Assembly (NCBI GenBank): GCA_030434875.1
Contig: JAUISW010000001.1
Span: 62,001-126,000 of the forward strand
Length of the DNA stretch: 64,000 nt
Direction of reading: 5' to 3'
DNA from: Lachnospiraceae bacterium C1.1
Lineage (GTDB): Bacteria > Bacillota > Clostridia > Lachnospirales > Lachnospiraceae
Shown: in pieces, positions 15,493 to 23,149 of the stretch
Layout: every line of letters starts with the position of its first letter
Position numbering within the stretch: the first letter of the stretch is position 1
Notes under the pieces: generated by a model
Seen by the model: the letters and a program-made list of their open reading frames with translations, nothing else
The model's database searches: none
Told to the model about the DNA's origin: nothing
Program-made: the position numbers and the translations under genes

Positions 15493-16230
15493 AGTTCGGT
15501 AGACTTGGTCAAGATGATAAGTAAGTGATAATAATAGTTATTTTCCAAAATGAGCCTCAGTGCAAACGCACTTATTCTTAAGCGTCTTGATAAATATAAA
15601 ACAAAACCTCCTAGGTATGTCATTAGATGGATAATTACTTCTGCTATTTGACATGAACTGCGGAGGGTTTGTTTTTTAAGATCTGCTTTTAAAATCTAAC
15701 CGATTTATTTACCAACTTATTTACCAATTTTAGTTGGTAAATACATTGGTAAAAAGGTTGGTAAATCTATGAGTTATAGGATTAGCCTAACGCGCACGAC
15801 ATAGGAAGTGCGGAAGATGCATAATGAGGAGATTTTAGGTTGTAACTTTATGCGTATCCTGTTACTTACTTTTTAAGTGAAGTATCGGATTATCCGCACA
15901 TTGTTGGCAATTCGCAGATTTTTGACAGAATGCTGTATTTATGGGGCTTCAGAGTTACGAAGCTTCGTTTCGGAATATCCGTGAAGGGGTAGTTTGAGAT
16001 CATTATGAAATGAAGTGGTCCAACGAGCGGTCGCCAAGTGGTGGCCAAGGTCGTTGAATTGCTACGGAATGTTGATTTTATAAGGAATGCAGGCTTTTCG
16101 AAGCCTCGTAATAAACCAAGATTTGGACAGGGTTGTTTTTTGATTCGCCATAATAAGAACTTGCAAATAAGGATAAATGGCTGTATCATAAAGTTGAAAC
16201 AAGTGGTTTCGGATTTGTGAGGTAAACCAA
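15493..16230. other. E4 left region before the antitoxin gene
   Basis: Mostly non-coding. It holds a T-tailed long-loop hairpin (ACAAAACCTCC at 15601-15611, GGAGGGTTTGT at 15662-15672) and a cluster of five TTGGTAAA-type repeats on both strands (15707-15766). A short frame ending at the TAG near 15990 (SDYPHIVGNSQIFDRM, LWGFRVTKLRFG) reads like a remnant of a real protein, not identified. GAAACAAGTGGTTTC lies just before the antitoxin gene. Confidence 0.45.
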
Positions 16231-16848
16231 ATGGTATATGATTATATAATTGAAAATTACAAAAATGGTGAGCCGATTTTTTTGACTGAGTTGCCATGCG
16301 ATTCAAAGGACTATCTTCGTCAGGAGATGAAGAAGCTTGTGGATGAAGGAAAGTTAGAACGTTTATATAATGGTGTATATTTCTTGTCTTATGTTACGAT
16401 TCTTGGAACAAAAGGAAAGGTTTCAGTAGATAAGTATATCGAGAAGAAGTATCTTGGGTCAGAAGACAAGGTGGAAGGCTATATAACGGGATTACAGCTT
16501 GCAAACAAATATGGATTTACAACGCAGAACCCCTCTTGCTATGAAGTTTGTAGCAATGAGGCATCAACTAAACAGCGTAAGCAGGAGATAGATGGAAATA
16601 CCATTGTTGTATATAAACCGGTTGCTGAGGTTACATCTAAGAATAAATCTGCATTACAGTTTCTGGATTTAATGTCTATGATTGACAAGTATAGTGAGAT
16701 TTCCGGGCAGGAATTTACTTCAAAGCTAAAAGATTTTGTTAATTCAATAGGTGTGGATTTTTCGGTTGTAAAAGAATACTTATCATTATATCCGGATAAA
16801 GTTTATAGAAATATCTATGAAGGAGGCTTGATGGGTGAGTTGGTATAG
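16231..16848 (+). CDS. AbiEi-like type IV antitoxin (DUF6088-type), E4 module
   Basis: The product has 205 residues, with GTGAGG before ATG 16231. The N-terminal winged-helix part (residues about 1-55: LRQEMKKLVDEGKLERLYNGVYFL) and the following ITGLQLANKYGFTTQ and EVCSNEASTKQR segments fit the DUF6088 antitoxin family that precedes AbiEii-type toxins. It differs clearly from the E1 and E2 antitoxins, so this module is a separate acquisition. The end overlaps the toxin start by 14 bp. The gene is intact although the toxin is interrupted. Confidence 0.8.
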   Translation: MVYDYIIENYKNGEPIFLTELPCDSKDYLRQEMKKLVDEGKLERLYNGVYFLSYVTILGTKGKVSVDKYIEKKYLGSEDKVEGYITGLQLANKYGFTTQNPSCYEVCSNEASTKQRKQEIDGNTIVVYKPVAEVTSKNKSALQFLDLMSMIDKYSEISGQEFTSKLKDFVNSIGVDFSVVKEYLSLYPDKVYRNIYEGGLMGELV

Positions 16849-16999
16849 AGAATATAAAGAGCAGTGGAAAGAGATTATTGAGACTGTAGCTGCCGAAGAA
16901 CATCGTACGACTCAGATGGTTGAAAAAGATACTATTCAGTCGATGATTTTGTCTGGTATTTCTCAAAGTGATCTCCCTTTTGTATTTAAGGGAGGAACT
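16835..16999 (+). pseudogene. AbiEii toxin, N-terminal part (split by a RIT element)
   Basis: ATG 16835 starts MSWYREYKEQWKEII and runs to LPFVFKGGT at base 16999, the first half of the nucleotidyltransferase motif. Translation then enters RIT end sequence and stops at 17030 after about ten foreign residues. The remaining part of the protein resumes at 20552. The target GGAACT is present on both sides. Confidence 0.8.
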
Positions 17000-17091
17000 A
17001 ATACCGAGTTTTTCATAATGCCGAGTTTTTGATTTTTCACATGGAAATATGTCTTCTTTCTATGTATTTATCGGCATAAATGCTTATCATG

Positions 17092-17134
17092 AACCTATCA
17101 GTTGAAATAGGAAACTGATAGGTTTTTATTTTTG
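17092..17134 (+). terminator. Hairpin terminator at the left end of the RIT element
   Basis: AACCTATCAG (17092-17101) and CTGATAGGTT (17115-17124) form a perfect 10-bp stem followed by T-rich sequence, just upstream of the first recombinase ribosome site. It would shield the recombinases from outside transcription. Confidence 0.7.
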
Positions 17135-17157
17135 TTTTCAGAAAGGAGACGCTGCTT

Positions 17158-18423
17158 ATGACAAACACAATCTTAAAACAGGCCGCAGACTGCTTCTATG
17201 AGAAAATCTCTCAAAAAAAATATGCTGAGGCCACTCTACGAAACTACCGTCAAAAAATCCATGCTCTTCTACGTTTTTGTGATTCTATGGGGTTTGAATC
17301 CTTTAATTATGAAGAAGCAGAGACATATTCTCAATGGCTCAACGAAAGGGTTGAACGAGGTGAGATACAGAACAAATATGCCGGTTTTCTCAAAAGCATT
17401 GCTTTGTCCTTTGCTGATTTTAATTCTGTTCCGTCGGATATGCAGGATGATTATACTTTTGTTCCACACAAGACCTTCGTATCTTCGAAAAACACCCTGA
17501 ATGCAGACAGTCGAAACGTCTACGAGGAGTTTCATCATTACCTCAGTGATATATATGCCCCGGCCAGTTTTCGTGGGTACCTTGTGATTGTTTCACCATT
17601 GCTCCATTATCTTGAGGATAATTCCATTCCTCTTAATGAAATCACCCCTCAGATCATTAGAGAATACCTTGTGTTTATTGCTCCTAACCGGCCGAATAGC
17701 ATGGGGGATGTTGTTTTTGGAATTCGTGTGTTTTTAAGATTCCTAAGCGAACGAGGCTATATAAGCTGGTCAGTAGATATGATGTCATTTCGTATGGCGC
17801 CGTCGAGAAAAAAAGTACCTGTTGCGTATTCGGATAGCGAAATTCAACGAATGGTTGAAAGCATTGATACAACACACGATACCGGCAAGCGTGATTATGC
17901 GATTATTGTTATGTCACTGTTTACAGGGCTTAGGAGTGTAGATATCAGAAACCTTAAACTCTCAGATATAGACTGGGAAAAGGATTCGATTCATATCATC
18001 CAGCATAAGACGAATCGCGAGCTTATTATACCTCTGCTTACGGCCGTTGGAAACGCAACAGTTGACTACATTCTGAACGGCAGACCTGAATCTAAGGAAC
18101 CTTACGTTTTTTTATCCCACGGCAGAGGGAGTAGAGGAGAACCTATGGGGGCAGGAACTATTATCAACCGAATGCGTATCTATCTGAAAAAATCTGGCAT
18201 TAAAAAATGCGGTTTTGACGGAAAGGATTTTCATGCGCTCAGAAAAACATTTGCCACTAACCTGCTTGTATCCGGAACGCCACTGGAGTCAGTAGCAAGT
18301 GCCCTTGGTGATGCAGGCGTACAGGCCGCTAAACCCTATCTTGCACTGGATGATGATAATCTACGCTTGTGCTGCCCTGAGAAGATGGCACATCCTTGTA
18401 GGAAGGAGGGATTAGATGCCTAA
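17158..18423 (+). CDS. RIT tyrosine recombinase A
   Basis: The product has 421 residues, with AAAGGAG before ATG 17158. The N-terminal core-binding part (residues about 1-230) includes ATLRNYRQKIHALLRFC. In the catalytic part, FTGLRSVDIRNL holds the first Arg and FHALRKTFATNLL the H-x-x-R. The usual LGH reads LGD (ALGDAGVQAAKPYLALD), with the Tyr following. The His-to-Asp change is notable for a nucleophile-side residue but may be tolerated. It overlaps the next gene by 8 bp. Confidence 0.85.
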   Translation: MTNTILKQAADCFYEKISQKKYAEATLRNYRQKIHALLRFCDSMGFESFNYEEAETYSQWLNERVERGEIQNKYAGFLKSIALSFADFNSVPSDMQDDYTFVPHKTFVSSKNTLNADSRNVYEEFHHYLSDIYAPASFRGYLVIVSPLLHYLEDNSIPLNEITPQIIREYLVFIAPNRPNSMGDVVFGIRVFLRFLSERGYISWSVDMMSFRMAPSRKKVPVAYSDSEIQRMVESIDTTHDTGKRDYAIIVMSLFTGLRSVDIRNLKLSDIDWEKDSIHIIQHKTNRELIIPLLTAVGNATVDYILNGRPESKEPYVFLSHGRGSRGEPMGAGTIINRMRIYLKKSGIKKCGFDGKDFHALRKTFATNLLVSGTPLESVASALGDAGVQAAKPYLALDDDNLRLCCPEKMAHPCRKEGLDA

Positions 18424-19375
18424 GAAAAAGTTCTATGGTTTCCTCAGCAGCTTTGCGGTACAACTCAATGAGTTTATTGAATATAAGCGCAGCCTTGGAT
18501 ATGTGGAAGATTCTTATTTTCACCTAAACAGCTTTGATGAGTTCTGTGCTGACAAGTATCCTGATGCGGATGAACTGACAGCAAATATCGTCACTGAATG
18601 GTGCGCTATAAGCGACAAAGGGATCATCAACCGCTGTAGTCAGATACGGGAATTCGCTCGGTATCTTCTTTCAATGGGTAAGCAGGCTTATATGTATCCG
18701 GCAACAGCAATCCCCAAAAGGAATGACGGTCTGCCTTATATCATTTCGCAAGCTGAGCAGTCACGTTTCTTTGATGCGACAGACCAGAGGGTTTATTCAA
18801 AGAAGTCACCGATTATGGAATACACTGCACCTGTTGTATTTCGTCTTATGCTTGGATGCGGGCTTCGACCCAGAGAGGTTGTATGCCTTTATCGAAGGCA
18901 TTTTGATTTCAACAACGGAACGATATATATAGAGGATTCCAAAAACCATCGTGACCGACGTATTGCAGTTTCCAGAGATCTGATGGAACTTTGCAGACGT
19001 TTTGACTATATAGCGGACGGATTTTTCCCTGAACGTGCGTGTTTTTTCCCTAACAAAGCCGGCAATCCCCTTAGCTATCCATCACTGGTTTATCTTTTCC
19101 AGAAGTCTTGGGATCTCTCAGGTAATGACACAGGTGAAGGACGCCCATCCTTATATTCTTTCCGCTTTACCTTTGCTACAGAAACCCTGATGCGCTGGAT
19201 TGAAGAAGGAAGGGATATAGAAGCTATGATTCCATATCTGAGCGCATATATGGGGCATGTAAAATTTAAGGACACCTACTACTATATCAAACTCCTGCCC
19301 GACAGGATTGCAAAGATGAAGTTTATGAGCGTCAATGGTATAATCCCGGAGGTGAATCGAAATGAATGGTGGTAA
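18416..19375 (+). CDS. RIT tyrosine recombinase B
   Basis: The product has 319 residues, with GGAGGGA before ATG 18416. The N-terminal SAM-like region has LNEFIEYKRSLGYVEDS. In the catalytic domain, LGCGLRPREVVCLYR carries the first Arg and HRDRRIAVS the beta-hairpin Lys/Arg region. The box usually reading H-x-x-R appears as LYSFRFTFATE, where the His is replaced but the Arg is kept. YMGHVKFKDTYYYIKL gives the His and Tyr. It overlaps RitC by 14 bp, so the three proteins are likely translated together and may act as a complex. Confidence 0.85.
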   Translation: MPKKKFYGFLSSFAVQLNEFIEYKRSLGYVEDSYFHLNSFDEFCADKYPDADELTANIVTEWCAISDKGIINRCSQIREFARYLLSMGKQAYMYPATAIPKRNDGLPYIISQAEQSRFFDATDQRVYSKKSPIMEYTAPVVFRLMLGCGLRPREVVCLYRRHFDFNNGTIYIEDSKNHRDRRIAVSRDLMELCRRFDYIADGFFPERACFFPNKAGNPLSYPSLVYLFQKSWDLSGNDTGEGRPSLYSFRFTFATETLMRWIEEGRDIEAMIPYLSAYMGHVKFKDTYYYIKLLPDRIAKMKFMSVNGIIPEVNRNEWW

Positions 19376-20405
19376 GAATAATGATTTCTGGACGCTTCTT
19401 GGTCAATTCTTTCAGTTGTATCCAAAGCAGCGTAACATAAGCGAGAACACAGTTCTCAACTGGCGTTATACATGGAATATATTTCTGTCATGGCTGTTCA
19501 ATGTCAAAGGCATCATCCCAGAAAAGCTGGCGATTGACACGGTCACATCTCAAATGTTGATGGAATTTCTTGATGACATGGTCAGAGATAGAAACTGGTC
19601 ACCGCAAACGAGAAATGAGCGACTTTCCATGATAAGGAGTTTCTACCAGTATGCTGCTTCTGTGGAACCGCTGTATTATAACAAGGTTAAGGAACTGGGT
19701 CGGATTAAAAAGGCTAAATGCGTGGATTCATCTGGAGTGATTGACTACATCCCCAAAGAAGCCATGACTGTGTTATTATCAATCCCGGATCCGACGACAC
19801 GGCTTGGATGCCGTGATATGTTCTATATGTCCCTCGCATATGACATAGCTGCAAGAACAGCAGAAATGACATCCATGAAAGTAAAGGATCTTAATCCGGA
19901 CAAAAAGGTGGTCACGCTGACTGGAAAGGGGCGAAAGCAAAGGTTGGTGCCTGTATCACCCCAAACTATTGATATGTACAGAAGCTATATCCGTTCTTTC
20001 CATACATCATATGATCCAGAGGATTATTTATTTTACACTGTACACAATGGGGTTCATACAAAAATGTCATCGGATACGGTCGCACGCTTCTTAAAAATCC
20101 ATTCGGAAGAAGCACGGAAGAAATGTACGGAAATGCCTGAAAAAGTCCATCCACATCAGGCTTTCCGCACTTCAAGGGCAATGCACTTGCTTCAGAGTGA
20201 TGCACCATTGGCAACTGTTGCACTCATCCTTGGGCATTCGGATCCAATCACTACCGTTAAACATTATGCTGCGGCAGATACTGAGATGAAACGAAAGCTG
20301 ATGGAGCGTGCCTCAAAAGAAATGCTCCCTGATTTTAATGATACGGAAGCTATCTGGAAAAATGACAAGGATATCATTGGAAGATTATATCTTGGCAGAA
20401 AGTAG
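19362..20405 (+). CDS. RIT tyrosine recombinase C
   Basis: The product has 347 residues, with GGAGGTG before ATG 19362. The core-binding domain includes ENTVLNWRYTWNIFLSWLF and WSPQTRNERLSMIRSFYQY. The catalytic residues are readable: DIAARTAEMTSMK (Arg), GKGRKQRLVPV (Lys), HPHQAFRTSRAMHL (H-x-x-R) and LILGHSDPITTVKHYAAA (His, Tyr). It is the member of the trio with the most canonical active site. A hairpin terminator at 20454-20490 follows. Confidence 0.87.
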   Translation: MNGGKNNDFWTLLGQFFQLYPKQRNISENTVLNWRYTWNIFLSWLFNVKGIIPEKLAIDTVTSQMLMEFLDDMVRDRNWSPQTRNERLSMIRSFYQYAASVEPLYYNKVKELGRIKKAKCVDSSGVIDYIPKEAMTVLLSIPDPTTRLGCRDMFYMSLAYDIAARTAEMTSMKVKDLNPDKKVVTLTGKGRKQRLVPVSPQTIDMYRSYIRSFHTSYDPEDYLFYTVHNGVHTKMSSDTVARFLKIHSEEARKKCTEMPEKVHPHQAFRTSRAMHLLQSDAPLATVALILGHSDPITTVKHYAAADTEMKRKLMERASKEMLPDFNDTEAIWKNDKDIIGRLYLGRK

Positions 20406-20453
20406 AAGTTGATTTAAAATGGGCTTCAGATTCTGTCGTTGTTAATGCCGAGA

Positions 20454-20490
20454 ATAAAGGCTGGGATTTAACAGATTCCAGCCTTTATGA
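20454..20490 (+). terminator. Terminator after the RIT recombinase genes
   Basis: ATAAAGGCTGG (20454-20464) pairs with CCAGCCTTTAT (20478-20488). The T tail is weak on the plus strand, but the stem is perfect. Confidence 0.55.
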
Positions 20491-20523
20491 TAAAAATATC
20501 GGCATTTATAAAAACTCGGTATT

Positions 20524-20557
20524 AGTTCCTAAATGCCGATATCGGCATTTAGGAACT
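20524..20557. repeat. 34-bp perfect palindrome at the right end of the RIT element
   Basis: AGTTCC, then TAAATGCCGAT and its complement ATCGGCATTTA, then GGAACT. The whole 34 bp is self-complementary. Partial copies of the inner motif (ATGCCGA) occur inside both ends (17018, 17071, 20445, 20499), so it is probably the recombinase binding unit. Confidence 0.8.
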
Positions 20558-21301
20558 TCTTTATCAAAGGCGTATGGACTCATTGATAGGTTTTCAGAAG
20601 ATATCGATTTGTCTATGAATCGCAAGCCAACTGAAGGTGAAAAAAAGCAGACAAAGAATTTGATTCTGAACTTAGCGGAGAATTTAGGACTGATTTTAAC
20701 TAATCCAGAGGATATACAATCTCGCCATAGCTACAATAAATATGTGTTCAAGTACGAATCATTTTTTAGTGAAATACCTTTGGAGCTGATTATTGAAACG
20801 AGTTTTTATCAGGACGTTTATCCGGCAGAGAATCACGATGTTTATAGCTTTGTGGGAAGATTCTGCGAAAAGAATGGAATTACACTTCCTATTCCATTTG
20901 ATGAAGCAAAGATAAGTATGCAGGTGCAGTCCTTGGGACGAACACTTATTGATAAGGTATTTGCTGTTTGCGATTATCGTATTCAAAATATGATGGATCG
21001 AGATTCGAGACATTTATATGATATTGCGAAGCTGCTTCCTGAGGTTGAGATAACACCTGAATTGGATGCTTTGATTGATAGGGTGCGCGACGATCGTATG
21101 AAGTCTAAGAACAATCCATCAGCGCAGCTTGAATATAATATTCCAGATATGCTTAAGGAAATTATTTCAAGTCGATTCTATGAATCAGATTATAACAATA
21201 TCACGAAAAAGCTTTTATATGAGGATGCGTCATATAATGATGCAATTGAAAAAGGAATAGCACTAGTAGCAGATATGGATATTTTTGAATATAAAAAGTA
21301 G
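20552..21301 (+). pseudogene. AbiEii toxin, C-terminal part (split by a RIT element)
   Basis: The frame resumes at GGAACT and reads TSLSKAYGLIDRFSEDIDLS, giving the Ser of GGTS and the D-x-D metal ligands. It continues about 230 residues to YKK and a stop at 21299-21301. Motifs include ELIIETSFYQD and RDSRHLYDIAKLL (the R-D-hhD motif). Joined to 16835-16999, the two parts make a normal 300-residue AbiEii with no other lesion, so precise RIT excision would restore the toxin. An internal ATG at 20609 has no clear ribosome site. Confidence 0.85.
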
Positions 21302-21364
21302 AAGCTACTTTGGTCGAGAGAATATAAGAAAGTAACTTTTGGTCCATTGGACCAGAAGTGATGT

Positions 21365-21392
21365 AAGACAGGAGAAATCCTGTCTTATTTTT
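21365..21392 (+). terminator. Terminator after the E4 abiE module
   Basis: AAGACAGGA (21365-21373), loop GAAA, TCCTGTCTT (21378-21386), then ATTTTTT: a strong intrinsic terminator. Confidence 0.85.
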
Positions 21393-21462
21393 TGCGCAAA
21401 ATTTCTGCAGATTCTGATCATATGTGTCCCATATGTATTTTGAACGGGTGGAAATAAGTAAT

Positions 21463-21719
21463 TTTTCGTAATCGGTTCTGACTCGTTCCAAATAGTAGAT
21501 GAAGGGATAAAGAAAAAATTATGTAGGTTTAGTAATGGGTGATTTTTCAACCCAAATGTATGTTGAGAGAAAAAATCGGTAAATTTTGCCCTTGATTTAG
21601 TAATGGGCGGAAAACCACCCCAAATGTAATGTGAAGGATTTAAGAGAAGTTTTGAAAAGAATTCTTCATTTTTCTAGTAATGAGTCACTTACTTAACCAA
21701 ATGAATTATGAGTGGAAAG
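21463..21719 (+). repeat. Iterated regulatory repeats upstream of the E4 integrase region
   Basis: Three clear units begin TAGTAATG at 21530, 21598 and 21675. Each contains a small hairpin (GGGT/ACCC or GGGC/CCC) and a following CCAAATG(T)A-TGTGA-like block. A fourth, degenerate unit lies at about 21463-21505 (CCAAATAGTAGATGAAGGGA). Unit spacing is 68-77 bp. No coding capacity. Possible binding sites for an excisionase or regulator. Confidence 0.55.
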
Positions 21720-21736
21720 AACAGGAGGTTTAATTA

Positions 21737-21844
21737 ATGAATATTGCAGAAACATTAAAGCATCTTGGAAATCATTGGGAATTATATTGCTTGGTAAAGC
21801 GTAAGGAGTTTGAAAGGTTTATCTCAGAAAATATTGAAACCTAA
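21737..21844 (+). CDS. Small protein of 35 residues upstream of the integrase
   Basis: ATG 21737 is preceded by AGGAGG with ideal spacing. The product is MNIAETLKHLGNHWELYCLV plus KRKEFERFISENIET, soluble with a basic middle. The position between the iterated repeats and the integrase is where integrative elements often encode an excisionase or regulator, but I do not recognise the family, and it could instead be the head of a truncated gene. The ribosome site is the main evidence that it is translated. Confidence 0.45.
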   Translation: MNIAETLKHLGNHWELYCLVKRKEFERFISENIET

Positions 21845-21895
21845 ACGGATGCTTGATATCAGCGGATTTCAAGCATGTCAAAAAATGAAACAACA

Positions 21896-21924
21896 TTGTA
21901 AAGAGCCCCTGATTAGTGTATAAT
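21896..21924 (+). promoter_or_regulatory. Promoter of the E4 integrase
   Basis: TTGTAA (21896-21901), a 17-bp spacer, TATAAT (21919-21924). AGCCCCT (21904-21910) in the spacer can pair with AGGGGCT (21939-21945) downstream of the start point, and the latter is followed by TCTTTA. This may be an operator or a terminator for read-through from upstream. Confidence 0.65.
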
Positions 21925-21970
21925 ACATTAGTTGATTTAGGGGCTTCTTTAGCTTAGAAAGGAGCCTTTA

Positions 21971-23101
21971 ATGGGAAAAGATCTCAAAGGAAAGGAGCTT
22001 GGAGAAGGAATTGTTCAACGAGCCAATGGTACATACCAAGCGAGATTCGTTGATAAATTCGGTAAAAGAAGACAAAAGAAATCCAAGAAACTACAAGAAG
22101 TAAGACAGTGGCTCGCTGATGCTACATATATTGATAAACACAGTGATTTGGATCAGGCTGCGGATATGCTCGTAGATGCTTGGTTTGAATATTGGATAGG
22201 AATCAAGAAGCAGACAGTGAGACCTAACACGGTCAGAAACTATTCGGAACGATATGAACGAAATATCAAGAGCGTGATTGGAAACAAACTTCTGACAGAC
22301 GTTAAACCGGTGCATTGCCAGAAGATTTTTTCTAATATGGCGGAGGAAGGTTATAAGACCACTACCATATATCAGACTAGAATAGCTCTTTATAACATGT
22401 TTGAATTTGCAAAGGAGAATGATGTTCTTATCAATAATCCATGCAAGAAATCAGTAAAGAGCGATATGGGAAAGCCGTCTGAGAAGAAAGAAGCTCTTAC
22501 GATAGATGTTCAGAAGAAGTTTTTAGAAGCTGTGGTTGGTTACAGCTATGAGAATCAGTATCGCTTCGTATTACAGACCGGACTTCGTACAGGAGAGCTT
22601 GCGGGACTTAAGTGGAGTGATATCGACTTCAAAAATCGTACTATGAAGATTGAGAGGACGATGGAGTATCGCTATAGCGTGGGTGAATGGAGAGTTGGCC
22701 CACCTAAGAGTAAATCTGGTTATCGTACAATTCCGCTTACAGATGAAGTAATCCGCATTCTTGAGAATCAAAAAGCAAAAAACAAGAGTTTAAAGCTCGT
22801 TCCGATTGAATGGAGCGATACTGTCTTTCTATGCAGAAAGGGTACACCGGTTAAGAACAGCACTTATGACACTGGCTTGTTTAAGTATTGCGACCGTATA
22901 GGCATTCCGAGATTTTCAATGCATGTACTAAGACATACTTTTGCTACCAGATGCATTGAAGGTGGAATGAAACCCAAGACTCTGCAGAAGATTTTAGGTC
23001 ATTCCAATATCGGAATCACAATGAATCTATACGTACATATTACGGAAGATGAAAAACACAGAGAGATTGATCTCGTGGCTGACGCGTTAAAAGTGATATA
23101 A
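21971..23101 (+). CDS. int: Tyrosine integrase of E4 (Tn916/phage type, AP2-like N-terminus)
   Basis: The product has 376 residues, with AAAGGAG before ATG 21971. Residues 1-60 (GIVQRANGTYQARFVDKFGKRRQKKSKK) form the AP2-like arm-binding domain of Tn916-type integrases. The SAM-like core-binding domain spans about 65-165. Catalytic residues: TGLRTGELAGLKW (Arg), KSKSGYRTIPL (Lys region), HVLRHTFATRC (H-x-x-R), ILGHSNIGITMNLYVH (His and Tyr). The stop codon is 25 bp from the right-arm repeats and 108 bp from the ychF start, the usual placement of int beside its attachment site. It is the obvious candidate for driving integration at the ychF core and possibly mobilising E1-E3 in trans. Confidence 0.92.
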   Translation: MGKDLKGKELGEGIVQRANGTYQARFVDKFGKRRQKKSKKLQEVRQWLADATYIDKHSDLDQAADMLVDAWFEYWIGIKKQTVRPNTVRNYSERYERNIKSVIGNKLLTDVKPVHCQKIFSNMAEEGYKTTTIYQTRIALYNMFEFAKENDVLINNPCKKSVKSDMGKPSEKKEALTIDVQKKFLEAVVGYSYENQYRFVLQTGLRTGELAGLKWSDIDFKNRTMKIERTMEYRYSVGEWRVGPPKSKSGYRTIPLTDEVIRILENQKAKNKSLKLVPIEWSDTVFLCRKGTPVKNSTYDTGLFKYCDRIGIPRFSMHVLRHTFATRCIEGGMKPKTLQKILGHSNIGITMNLYVHITEDEKHREIDLVADALKVI

Positions 23102-23125
23102 AACTTAATGCGAAATCAAAACAGA

Positions 23126-23149
23126 TGGTGCCCGATGTGGTGCCCGGTC
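23126..23149 (+). repeat. Right-arm integrase sites of E4 (2 copies)
   Basis: TGGTGCCCG at 23126-23134 and TGGTGCCCGGTC at 23138-23149, period 12 bp. The end is 61 bp before the ychF ATG, matching E0 and E1 exactly while the middle bases differ. Confidence 0.7.

Larger units (their letters stand above)
17000..20551 (+). mobile_element. RIT element (recombinase in trio), about 3.55 kb
   Basis: Three overlapping tyrosine recombinase genes in the same direction, the defining arrangement of RIT elements. The ends carry a 20-bp inverted repeat (GGAACTAATACCGAG plus T5 at 16994, its complement ending at 20529). A 34-bp perfect palindrome occupies 20524-20557 at the right end. GGAACT occurs at both junctions (16994-16999, 20552-20557), suggesting a 6-bp duplicated or shared target. 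It is inserted within the GGTS codons of an AbiEii toxin gene. Each end has a terminator facing outward or inward (17092, 20454). Confidence 0.8.

Noticed and set aside
16021..16052. GGTCGCCAAG/GGTGGCCAAG pair with a 12-bp period, resembling right-arm sites
   Set aside because: The expected core 61 bp downstream is absent (only 9 of 16 bases similar two bases off), so I do not call another element boundary.
15890..16306. Minus-strand frame of 138 codons in the E4 left region
   Set aside because: No ribosome site or family resemblance. It is antisense to a short plus-strand frame that reads more like a protein remnant, and it runs into the antitoxin gene.
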